From: Thermothelomyces thermophilus ATCC 42464
Lineage: Eukaryota; Ascomycota; Sordariomycetes; Sordariales; Chaetomiaceae
Assembly (NCBI RefSeq): GCF_000226095.1
Contig: NC_016477.1
Span: forward strand, 1,364,001 to 1,428,000
Reading direction: 5' to 3'
DNA length: 64,000 nt
Under the pieces are notes generated by a model that was given only the letters and a program-made list of their open reading frames with translations, was not told where the DNA came from and did not search any database. Every line of letters starts with the position of its first letter. Position 1 is the first letter of the stretch. Both the position numbers and the translations under genes were made by a program. Shown here piece by piece: positions 23,377-33,231 of this stretch.

Positions 23377-24500
23377 TTATATGACCGCCGATTCGCTCAG
23401 CCCATCCGGTCCCGCCCCCAGCACAGTCCTATTCCTCTTCGCCGTCCTCGCACTCAGACCATCTCCTACACCGCCGTCTGCTCCCCCAGCCGACAATACC
23501 CGAGGGCTTTTAGAACCAGGACTCCTATGAAAAATAAAATGACACTGCATTAGCCTCGATGTCCAGAGATGAAGGATGGGTAGTGGACATGACACTTACC
23601 TGCTGGCGGGCCTGGATCTCTTGACCGAGAGCGTCGCACCAGTCCCGTTGTTGAGGTAATTGACAAGCGCCTCCCGGATTGGGGCATCCGACGGCCTATC
23701 CTCCTGCTCCTGCTGCTGGGTCTGCGGCTCGACGACGGTGTCCCGAGCTATCATGACGGTCGCAGGCGCGCTGGTGCTGCAGTCCGAGCCAGAATCCGAG
23801 TCCGAGGCCTCTCCGAAGCTGGATTTGCAAAAGAGGCCGTCGTGGGGATTGCGGAGCTTTTCCAGCAGCTGCCCTACATGGAGCGGGACCACCGTCTCCG
23901 GAGACGGGGCCCTGCAGGAGCGGTCCCGTCGCCGTCCCAGCAGTTCGTCCGTGTGGTCAATGTATCTGCTGAGCGACGACAAGCTCCCATCCGCCTTCCC
24001 AGCGAGGATTGTAGACGCTTCGGTGTCCGACTGCTGGTGCTGGTGGTGGCCGTCCGCTTCTCCTCGGTCGTTGTCGCTTTCAGGAACGCTGTTGCTGTCG
24101 AACAGGAGGAGTCTGAGGGCCGCCTTGTGGCACTCTGCCGCCGTCTCTCGGTCGTCTGGGTCGAGGCAGAGCATCGATTCCAGAACGAACGACAGCAGAT
24201 CCTGTCGTCGGCCTTGGCGGTAACCCTGCCGGAGGGCCCGTTCCACCCCCTCGCGGATGCTCTCGCACCATTCCACTCCCATATACTCGTCTATTTCCTC
24301 CTGTTTGGGTAGTCCGCACAGGAGCCTGGCGAGAACAACACCTAGCGACCAGACATCTACAAGGGCCGTATAAGTGGGCCGCCGGCGCCGCGTGATGCTC
24401 TTTCCCTCGTAGACCTCGGGAGCCAGGTAGGCGTACGTGCCGCAGAAGGTCTTGAGGGTGTCTCCCTCGCGCGAGATGCCAAAGTCTAAATGGCTTGCTG
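23377..24500 (-). pseudogene. Protein kinase C-lobe fragment lacking the N-lobe
   Basis: The minus strand encodes the second half of a serine/threonine kinase. HLDFGISREGD near 24490 is followed by TFCGTYAYLAPEVYEG (activation segment and APE motif) and VDVWSLGVVLARLLCG (helix F). A serine- and acid-rich tail follows. A well-formed intron (23525-23599, GTAAGT donor, CATAG acceptor, phase 2) joins a last exon ending at 23377. Upstream of the DFG motif there is no catalytic HRD loop, no VAIK lysine and no glycine loop, and 24500-25500 shows none in any frame. The gene therefore looks truncated at its 5' side, by deletion or rearrangement. An unusual distant exon is less likely. Such kinases occur widely in fungal accessory regions. 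Without the N-lobe it cannot bind ATP normally. Confidence 0.7.
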
Positions 24501-25516
24501 AGGCCCCCCACGGAATAGCAAACTACCGAGACGGGGGAACGCCCGCAACTTGCCCACACCGCCATGTCCCGCAAACCCCTCAAGACGTTCAACGAACGGT
24601 TTGTTTCCGAATGCTGACTTAGCGGTACTATCTAATCTGACTTGCTAGGTTTCGAACGTATTAGTGTTACTTTGTATGCCTTGTTCCAAAGCTTTAATTC
24701 CAGATTGTCTGAGACCGAGGGGGCTAAACGTGAGGAAAAGAGTAGCTCCCCCATTTGTTCGTTGGCAGCCAGTCTCGGGAAGAAGGTTGAAATAGGGGAG
24801 AGAAGTGGACAAGCAGCGATGGTCGGTCATCGAAAAAAAGCACCTCCTTACCGGGTAGCTATGAGTTAATTATTTACTAACTATAGGATCCGGGAATTTG
24901 CTATGGAAATGAAGACTCCCAAAACAATGCAAAACTACCAGCAAAAGACAAGCCTGTGATGAGGGAACTTCGTTCAGACTTTGAGAGTGAGCGTTATTAC
25001 CTTACGCGGCGAGGGCATCAATAAGCACCGGGCAGCCATCATCTAATTACACCGGAATGTTCTCAAATCTTGAGACACATAACCGAAGACCGAACTCGAA
25101 TTGATGCTTGGTGTCTTAACGAAAGAACACGAATGGATGGTTAAATTAAAGGTCGAAGATATGAGCGAATTAATTATAAAATGCAAGGTGTCTAAACGTG
25201 TGATGCTGTCTGATCTAGACGTCTGTCATGCAGACCATGCGGACTAGCTAAGGTAAGCACTGGCGTAGGAGATTAATTAGAGATTTCAGCTTCGGTCTAG
25301 TAGAGAAGCTTCCCTCAAGTATGCGATATACGGCGTCGAGAAAATCTGGCGAGAGAACATGTGTGCTTACTGATTACGTGGTTTGTGGTGGGCGGCATGT
25401 GCAACGCCAGCTGTGTGCGTCTGAATCCCATCCCATCTAGACGGATAACTCGTCTGTCCCTAAAGACCCTCCTGAGTCGGTAAGGTAATCTTCCTCACTC
25501 AGCCAGGGCCGTCTTT
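24501..25516. other. Non-coding gap between kinase fragment and SNF2 gene
   Basis: About 1 kb with lower GC than the housekeeping parts and no recognisable gene. The missing half of the kinase would be expected here and is not found. Confidence 0.5.
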
Positions 25517-28500
25517 TTAAATGTCCTTAACCATGGTCTCCTGGTCCCACTCGTCATTATTCCAGGTGGCGTTAATGGCGTCGGTGTCGGCTTCGTCGTC
25601 ATAGTCGGCCACAATCTCAATGATGTTCCCGTCTTCGTCCCGCACCACGCGACCCAGGAGAGCCGCTTGGTCCTCGATGGACAGTGCCATGTCAGACGAA
25701 TCGTGGTCCTTGATCGTCTTCGCAATCATCTCGAGCTTCGCCAGCTGCAGCTGGGCCAGGCGCACGTCGACGCTGTTCCGCACTAGGATGCGGCCAAAGT
25801 ACGTCTCCTTCTTCTGGCCCATGCGGTAGACGCGGCCAAAGGCTTGTTGTTCCATGGCGGAGTTCCACCACATGTCGAGGATGATGACGCGGTTGGCGCA
25901 CGCGAGGTTCAGCGCCTGGCCGGTGCATTGTATCGACGCCACCTGGACTGCGAGTTAGACTGGGCGGCTGGCTAGCGAGAAGTGATTATAAGGCGATGGG
26001 GGCCCTCACCAGGACTCGGATCTCCTTCTTTTCTGCAAAATCTTTGACAGCCTTTTGCTTCTCGGCGTGAGACATGCTCCCAAAGTAATATAGGAAATCG
26101 ATGTTGGCATCTTGGAGCATTCTGCCGACAATGCGGCCGCCGTCGACAAACAAGGTGAAGACTGCCGGGAGTCAGAGCAAATACCACACTCTGCCATCAT
26201 GTGAGAACCGTCTTACCAATGATCTTGTCGTTTGGGTAGCGCTTGCACCAGTCAAGGAGGATCGATTTCAGAACCAATGTTTTCGCGCTAGGGGTGAGCA
26301 TGTTGTTGCCGATTTCCCGATCGCTGTCCGCAAGAAACGTAGTCTTGGATTTGGTAGTTGGCTGGATACCGTTGATGTCGTCTCCCCGACCGCGACGTTT
26401 CTTTGCTGAGGGCCCGCGCCAATAGCCAATTTCTACAATCTCGGGATCCTGGGTCGGCGGCAGCGATCTTCTGACGTTCGCAAGCAAGGCGTTGCATGGA
26501 CCACATCCGCCAGTCATCGTAGAGCTTCTGTTCTCTGCCGCGTATGATTCTATGCAGCTTTGGCAAAGCACATGTCCGCACTGGTTCATGTCCTCCCTGT
26601 CAGTTCTTTGGACCATTTCTAAGGGAATGGTTGGATGAAGGCCGAGAGAATCCTTAATTACCTTGGGGTAAAATTGGTCGTCCGGTACAAACCCGCATCG
26701 CCGGCAGAGGTCATGTGCTCTCTTTTCCCAGTCCTTGTGCTTGTTCACCTTCTCCAGCTGCCGAATCATGTCGAAGGAGGCGTCTAGCCCTTCATGCTTG
26801 GGAGCCTTACTCCCCTGCTCGCTTCTTCGTACCTGTAGTTGCTCCTCGCACCAGTGCCCAATCTGGTCAATGAAAGGGTTGCTCGTTTGAATCTTGGACA
26901 GTTCGCTGATGAGCCATTCAATGTCCTTGGGTTCAAAGTGGTCTTTCATCATGTTCTCGAGGAGAAAAGGGTGCAGCACTGCTTGACGAAGGCGAAGCAC
27001 TTCGATGAGCCACCATCTTCCTTTGACTTTCTGATTTTGTTCCTTCGCCCGTCTGAAGAGCTTAGAGACTTTACGACGAAGGATTCCTTCAACTCTCCTG
27101 TGAAGCTGTTAATAAGCCTTGTCTTTCTCACTCCCCTTTGGTCATAAGATATGCATGGGCCGAGTGTTCGATAATAGCGGACACCAGGGGATTAGGTTAC
27201 CTGTAGATAAGTGCCTCTTCTCTCGACATGTTGACCATAATCGGTTCCAGAACATGCGGCCGGGGAAGCTCAAAAAGGGCATGTCCGAAGAATTTTGTGT
27301 TTTGGGTCCTGTATTGCCTTGATTAGAATAGCACCGTCGACATGTCAGATGGGATAGCGTTCGGCACATACCTCTTGAGCATTGTCTCTTTGAGGAGCAA
27401 CGAAAGCGGGCCACCGTCATCAACCTGTGTATCGGTTAGCTCTCTTGACCAATACCCACTCATAAGTCGTGATCATTCTACAACCTTTCCTCCCCTTAGG
27501 TAGTGCGCCCGGAATTCGCCAAGAGACGAGGAATGTGGAGCGTTCAACAAGCACATGTAGGGGAATATCTCTTGAATAGGGTTAGTGAGATTGCGATTGA
27601 ACATGATGCTTGACTTCTCTCTATACCTGTAACCCGATTGTGGATTGGAGTCCCGCTCAGAGCCCATCGATGCTTAGCGTCCAACTCGACACAAGCCTTC
27701 ATTCCTGAAATGGTGATCGTTAGTATCAAGGGCCAGAAGGATGCTCCGGGCCTGTGGCACATACGTCGAGAGGTGTGATTCTTGATTGCATGTGCCTCAT
27801 CAAGAACCAAGCGGTAGAAGCGGATCTGGAACAAAGGGCCGAGATATTGTGGCCTGTGTGCTTCGCAGTCTTCGGCTGTCAGGAGCGGATTTTGCGTGGC
27901 CTTTCGAATCATGTTATCAGAGGGGTAATGTTGCATGAGTTCGTTGTAACTCGTAATCCTTTACAAATTACCTGTCAGCAAGCTGTCTGTGTCCATGTTA
28001 GGTCACCTAGATCGAACGATTCTGCTTACCAGATGGGTGAGTGTTGGCGCGCAACCTCGTTCCTGGTATCAGACCTCTTATAGTGCGAGACGGCGCTATC
28101 GCAATGTTTCCCAATCTCACTGATCCACTGGTCGATGGCGTTTGCTGGTACTATCACCAGCGTAGTCCGCAAGCCGTTTTTCTGATCCTCCTTTGACGGA
28201 GGATTGCCAGCGATGCAGGCCAGGGTCTCCAAGGTCTTTTCTAAGCCCATGGAATCTGCTAAGATACCCCCAGATGGCCCATTTTCTGATTTTTCTCTTC
28301 CGACCATCCACCCGGTCGCGACGAACTGGTAGGCATATACCGGCGTCTTCATGCCAATGACGAGATATTTTTCTCCCAGGACCTTGTATCTCCGCTTCAA
28401 AGCACTTCGAGCCTTGATGAGCATAACTTGATCTCCTCGAATCTCTTCCTGGTCGGCGCCTGGAAGCTTCGAGGACAAATCTTTAAACTGTCTGTCCTGG

Positions 28501-29318
28501 CTCTTTGCGGTTGTCGCATCAAAGCCGTCAAGCACCGGCATGTCAGCCATGCTCTCGCCCGCGGCAAAGATGTCTTGGTTCTGGAGAAGACTCAAGATCT
28601 GTTTAGTGCTCTCATGTGCTGCAGCTTTCCCCTTGCATTCAAATACCAAAGCCCTTGAAGCCTTAAATTTCTTCCTGGCCAATGGCGCTATGCGCTTTGC
28701 CGGGGCCTTGCGTTTTGGAGCCGTCGATGACGGAATGGTGGCAGTGGTCCGTACGCACTCTTCATCCTCAGAGTCTCTGTCACTGCAATCTCCCACGTAC
28801 TCGCTGCCCGAATCGCTGGAGCCAGAACGGTCATCAAGCTCTTGCTTGAATTCCAGGCCAGTTTCCTCAGCTGTCGTGGTTTTCGGCTCATTTTGCTGGA
28901 GTTGGAACCTCATCGCCCGGGCGTCGGATACAGCCTGTGCTTCTTTTATCTTTCCCGGCTCATGTTCGACGACAATGCGAACATTATTGGTGTTGTCCTT
29001 GCCATTGCCTTCATCCGTGTCGTGACCGCTGTTCTTGCCATTCATGGAAGAGATAACGTTGGTCGTTGCCAGATTGCCATCTGAGTCCTCATTCAGGGCG
29101 GCATGATTGTGTTCAACCACGGAGGCCGCTGTATCCACAAGCTGAATGGTGGGGACGGCCCCTGTTGACACATTTGCCATGGCAATCTCCGGCAGAGAAA
29201 CGAATTCATGGAGATTGCTGAAGAAGTCTTCTGAAGGGGTGTTTATCGGGTGATCATTTTGGGAGGCAGACAAGTGAAAGAGGTCCTGAAACTGATCTTC
29301 AGCTCTGTGATTGTTCAT
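25517..29318 (-). CDS. SNF2-family RING-finger ATPase with altered Walker A motif
   Basis: Multi-exon gene for a Rad5/Rad16-like helicase-related ATPase, expected to act on nuclear DNA or chromatin. Exon 1 runs 29318-28030 and starts MNNHRAEDQF. The next exons are about 27958-27765, 27704-27627 and from 27570 down; later borders are approximate. The N-terminus is acidic with basic clusters (KRKAPAKRIAPLARKKFK). ATPase motifs are GGILADSMGLEKTLE (motif I), LVIVPANAIDQW (Ia), LVLDEAHAIKNHTSRR (II) and HRWALSGTPIHNR (III). A RING-like stretch, NQCGHVLCQSCI with CGPCN, sits between the two lobes. The second lobe has LNLACANRVIILDMWWN and QAFGRVYRMGQKKETYFGR (V and VI). Motif I normally reads DEMGLGKT. 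Here Glu is Ser and the middle Gly is Glu, so ATP binding may be impaired. The gene lies among decayed genes. Confidence 0.82.
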
Positions 29319-30921
29319 TGCCGCGGCTTGCTTCTCAGTGCGGTCTTCTGGATTTGTGTAGAAAATTCCTTGGTCCCCCGCTCGGCGTCGCCAACGAGCT
29401 GCGTTTGCTGCTCACCAAACAAGCCAAAAGACGTCCTAGGTCCTTCTCGTGTTCCAAGAGCCGGGTATCGCATGTAGGAGGCTTTTAAGTAGTGCTACTA
29501 GAGCTTTCGAGGGGTTAAATGCATCAGTGTCTAAGGCAGCAGTGGCAAATTAGCTACTTGTCCCGGTGTGTGTGCAACTGTTCGGGCTTTCGGATGGGAA
29601 GCGATCTAGCGGGACCATTTTCAGGCCGAGAAAAAGGGAAGCTGTGAAGGATCCGAGGAGCACAGTGGAGTAAGAAATGGAAGCCACTCAAGAGGGAGCC
29701 TCGAGTTTGATTGTAAGATAGAAAGCATAGATGTGCGATTGTGAGGTGAACGGGGAGGCGGAAGTTCAACAAATCCAGAAGAGAGGTGTTAGGAGAAGGG
29801 GAGTATGTTGGGGTTAAACGGAGCTTTGGTGAAACAGAACGACTCGTGGCTCTAAATAATCAGTGTTTGTAACGTGAAAACAGAACAAATAATACGGACC
29901 AGCAATTACGATATGTGTATGCTACCATCCAAGGAATTGACAGGTTCCCGTATCAGAACTTGACGGTGGAGACTGAAGAATGATTCATCCATACCTTTGG
30001 AAAGCCGAAACCGATGTACTTCTCAGTCGATGGCGAATGGTTCACGGCGCGAGTTTCTCGGAGCATCAAAGTCGGTCGTGGCGCTGCGGAAAACAAATAT
30101 AGAGAAATAAATGAACGTGTCGAGGATGGTATTAAAGTTAGATAAACGGAGACCAAGGGTGAGGTTGGCAGCATTGTTGAAAGCAGAATTCAGGAAGCGG
30201 CGCAAGCTTCGGAGAATTTTCCCAGAACTTGAGCGTGCCATATAAGTACTACGGCAACTCAATCCGGTGACCGAGAAGTCTGAGGATATTGCTGTAACGA
30301 TGAGGAAATAGAGTGGGCGAAACGAGAAGGTCAAGTAGGTTGAGTTATGTCGGTGGATGGGATGAGAAATCTCCTACTATGAAGTCTCAATTTGACGAAA
30401 GGTAGCAGGGGCTTAAAATTTCCAGTTCGGAGGAAGAGCAAGTGTCAGAGAAGAAGTCAAAGGCAGAAAATGGTTAGATTGAGTTGGAAAGAAGGGAAAG
30501 TTGATGGTATTGCGTTCAACGGTTTTCTGGTCAAGGATCTGGTCAAGGATTAGTAAAAGCGCGCAAAGAAGGGAGATAGAAAATTAGGTGGTGGCCATAG
30601 GCAGAGGACTCGGGAGGAAGTGAATGGAAGGAGCAATCGGGATTTTTTTTTCCCTCGTTACTTGGAAAGGTTCTCTGGGATCAGAAAGGTGTGCTATTAA
30701 TTAGTGGATGTAGAGGCCAAAAGCGACAATTATGTTCAGAGATAAGAGAATGAACTGATTGTCCCGTGTACTTGCCCATTCAAGATGTCCAGACAAGGCA
30801 GCTTCACCAGTCTGCTTGGTGGGTTGGCAGGTGTGGCTTGCGTTGTCAAGACCTTGACCTCGCGTTTCTCGGGCTTCCTGCACAAGACACCCAAACCAGT
30901 TAAGGTCCAACTGATTGCCAA
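29319..30921. other. Non-coding region of lower GC
   Basis: About 1.6 kb upstream of the SNF2 gene. Several 60-100-codon frames exist on both strands, including one from 30785, but their composition is irregular and none shows a domain. I see no supported gene. Confidence 0.5.
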
Positions 30922-31352
30922 AATGCTCTTCCCAGAATTAGCAGCTCAAGTAACCTCATCCCTCTCTCGACGGAGTGTACCCGCTGGGCCGACAACTCGG
31001 AGGAGGGGTGCCCAGGCATCTGGCAGGACATCGACATCTCCAAGTAGCAGTGCAGATCTACCGCCTCTGCGGGGGGTTCGCGCTGTACGACGACTGCGAC
31101 GAGCGCATCGAGAGCTGCATCGCCGACCCGCGCCACGTCGACACCTGCGGGCCCTCGTGCGACGGGCCGGGAATCTGCTGGCCGTTTGCCGAGATATGCG
31201 GTGGGGAGGAGAAGCTGCCGTGCCCCGAGGGGAAGGGCTGCTTCAATGATCTGCTCTGCTTCCCGCTCAGGTTCGGGTCGGATTACTACGAGAAGAGCAA
31301 GCTCGAGGAGGTGCACAGGACGGACCAGGACGGGTGGCAGGAGGATTCATGA
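30922..31352 (+). pseudogene. Cysteine-rich, secreted-type protein, broken
   Basis: Two adjoining frames together look like one short cysteine-rich protein. The first has CTRWADNSEEGCPGIW and the second CGGFALYDDCDERIESC, then CGPSCDGPGICWPFAEICGG and CPEGKGCFNDLLC, with a stop at 31350-31352. The spacing of cysteines is typical of small fungal secreted proteins held by disulfides. No signal peptide was found upstream, and no plausible intron joins the two frames, so the copy looks broken at least once and perhaps lacks its 5' end. Function unknown. A sequencing error is possible. Confidence 0.4.
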
Positions 31353-31743
31353 GAGGAAAGAAAACAATGACGAGATCACTTACTTAGTGCTCCTAGACGC
31401 TAGAAAAGAAGGCCGGAATCTAATTACCTCGAGAGACTTTTTCCAATTGTTCTGCTTGACGGTTTCCGACAATCAAGACGCGTGGGTCGTATTCCCATCT
31501 CTTCCCGTCCGAGCTCCCCAAAAAGTACGGATTGTTGTGTTCTTCTCTCGTCTGTGCTCTATTATAAACATCGCTGGAAACGAACGGCAGAAGCCGCCAG
31601 GTGCATCATCCAAAGTTGCGAGTCTCTTTGTTCAGACGAACAGGCAGCAACCGGCATTCCCGGTTCATAAGGAAAGCGCTGCCCACTCGCGGTACCCTTA
31701 GAATACCGTCTCCCCTTCAGCCTTCCTCCACACGGGCCTTCAC
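31353..31743. other. Short non-coding gap
   Basis: The 390 bases between the cysteine-rich remnant and the NmrA-like remnant. Nothing is recognised. Confidence 0.5.
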
Positions 31744-32074
31744 TCAATGAAGTGCATGCAGTAATCATCATCGGCGAGGTCCTTGCTCTGGCGCAGCTCG
31801 CGCTCCTTGACCTGCTCGTCGTAGACGGTCCGGGTGGCGGCGAAGACGAAGCGGGCGCCGGCGCCGGCGGCCCTGAGCGACGCCGGATCATCGAGGTCGG
31901 CGGCCACGAGCTCGGCGCCCCTGGCACGAGGGCCTCGGCGGCCGGCTTGGTGGTGTCGCGCATGAGGGCGCGCACCTTGTAGCGGGTCGAGAGCACCGGG
32001 TCCGAAAGAACGAAGTTGGCAACGGAGCCGCCCTGCTGGCCCGTGGCACCGACGATGGCTAACACTTGGCTCAT
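31744..32074 (-). pseudogene. NmrA-like NAD(P)-binding protein, truncated and frameshifted
   Basis: The minus strand starts with MSQVLAIVGATGQQGGSVAN, the Rossmann dinucleotide motif GATGQQG of NmrA-like sensors and oxidoreductases, and continues to RALMRDTTKPAAEAL. From there the match continues in another frame (GAELVAADLDDPASLRAA, then VFAATRTVYDEQVKERE), so one frameshift near 31920 separates them. The second frame ends at 31744 with DDDYCMHFIE, where a normal protein would go on for another ~200 residues. About a third of the family length is left. No splice pair explains the frame change. Both a frameshift and a missing 3' part argue for a pseudogene. Confidence 0.75.
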
Positions 32075-33231
32075 GATGTGCGCTGGTGACGCGTTGACTG
32101 CAGAGGGAGCTGGCTTCTTAATGAGTTAGAGAACAATAGAAAATAAAACAAGGCCTATCTATAGCTTATAAGTACTATACATACTCCGTACTATTATACT
32201 AAATTACTAGGGTGGCCGAAGCTGGCGAAACAGCGAAAAGGAGACAATAAACTTGTGATGTTGACTTCGGGTTGCCCCCCTTTATCATTCCCTCCTCAGA
32301 GTGACGTTGGGGCGGTCGTGAGCGGTGTTTACAACGGATTTAACGCCAGTGCCAAGATAACGAATCCGAAGCTTGTCATTCAAAGACCGTTATTTCCGAG
32401 TCGGGCTTCGTGAAGCTACCCCTTGTTGTCATAGTATCAACACCAACGGATAGGGTCTGGTATGGTTTGACTACCTTAGGTAGGTACTCCGCACCCCTGG
32501 TCAATTTCAGCTCAGTCGCGAGTCGGTTTAGGAGACGTATGTTGGCGCTTCCGCGGATAATTACGGTTTCTGTTGTGTTGAACCACGGCTAAACCTCCGT
32601 TTAGTGAGCTCGAGACACGACATGCCCTGTGTCGGACTTCGGGCTTGGATTCACGAAGTTGGGGGCCGGCCTTGTTGGTGCACTGCTGGTCTGCATTAAT
32701 TATATCTCTCTCTCCCATAACTCTCTGCAGTGGGGATGAATACTGGCAGTCAATAAGAACTCGCTCTTCCCAATACATGAACCAATGCGTTTTCCAAGTT
32801 TAGAAGGCGACGACACGAGGATGGGAGGAGACCAAGCCAAACTCGCAGTTCAGCGCATTGAATGAAAGGAATCATTCCTGAACATGTTTCGTTCTCTGGA
32901 AACACACCCCGACTATCATCACAGACAGCAAGGGCAAGGTTTACTTTGTGCCATGGCAACATGACAGGGTTATGCAGAAACGTGATGTTGCCAGTGCAAC
33001 TCAGATGTTGCACATAATGAAGTGAACATATAAATTTGTTAACAACAGGACCATTTCAACTTTCAACAAAGTATATAATACTCGGGATTTTAATCCATGG
33101 CTTGCCCACCCAGCGAGATAGGGGGATGATCAAGGGGTGAGTTAATTATTAGTTCGTCCACCCTGAACTGAAGCACAGCCATCGGCCGCCAACCAACAAA
33201 CAAACAAGGTTAAAAATATCCAGAGCCTTTT
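32075..33231. other. Intergenic region
   Basis: About 1.1 kb of lower-GC sequence between the NmrA-like remnant and the ankyrin gene. It contains TACTCCGTA at 32182-32190. No gene is supported. Confidence 0.55.

Noticed and set aside
30785-31249. 154-codon plus-strand frame overlapping the cysteine-rich remnant
   Set aside because: After about 60 codons it becomes Arg/Pro-rich shadow of the cysteine-rich frame. No signal peptide pattern is convincing.
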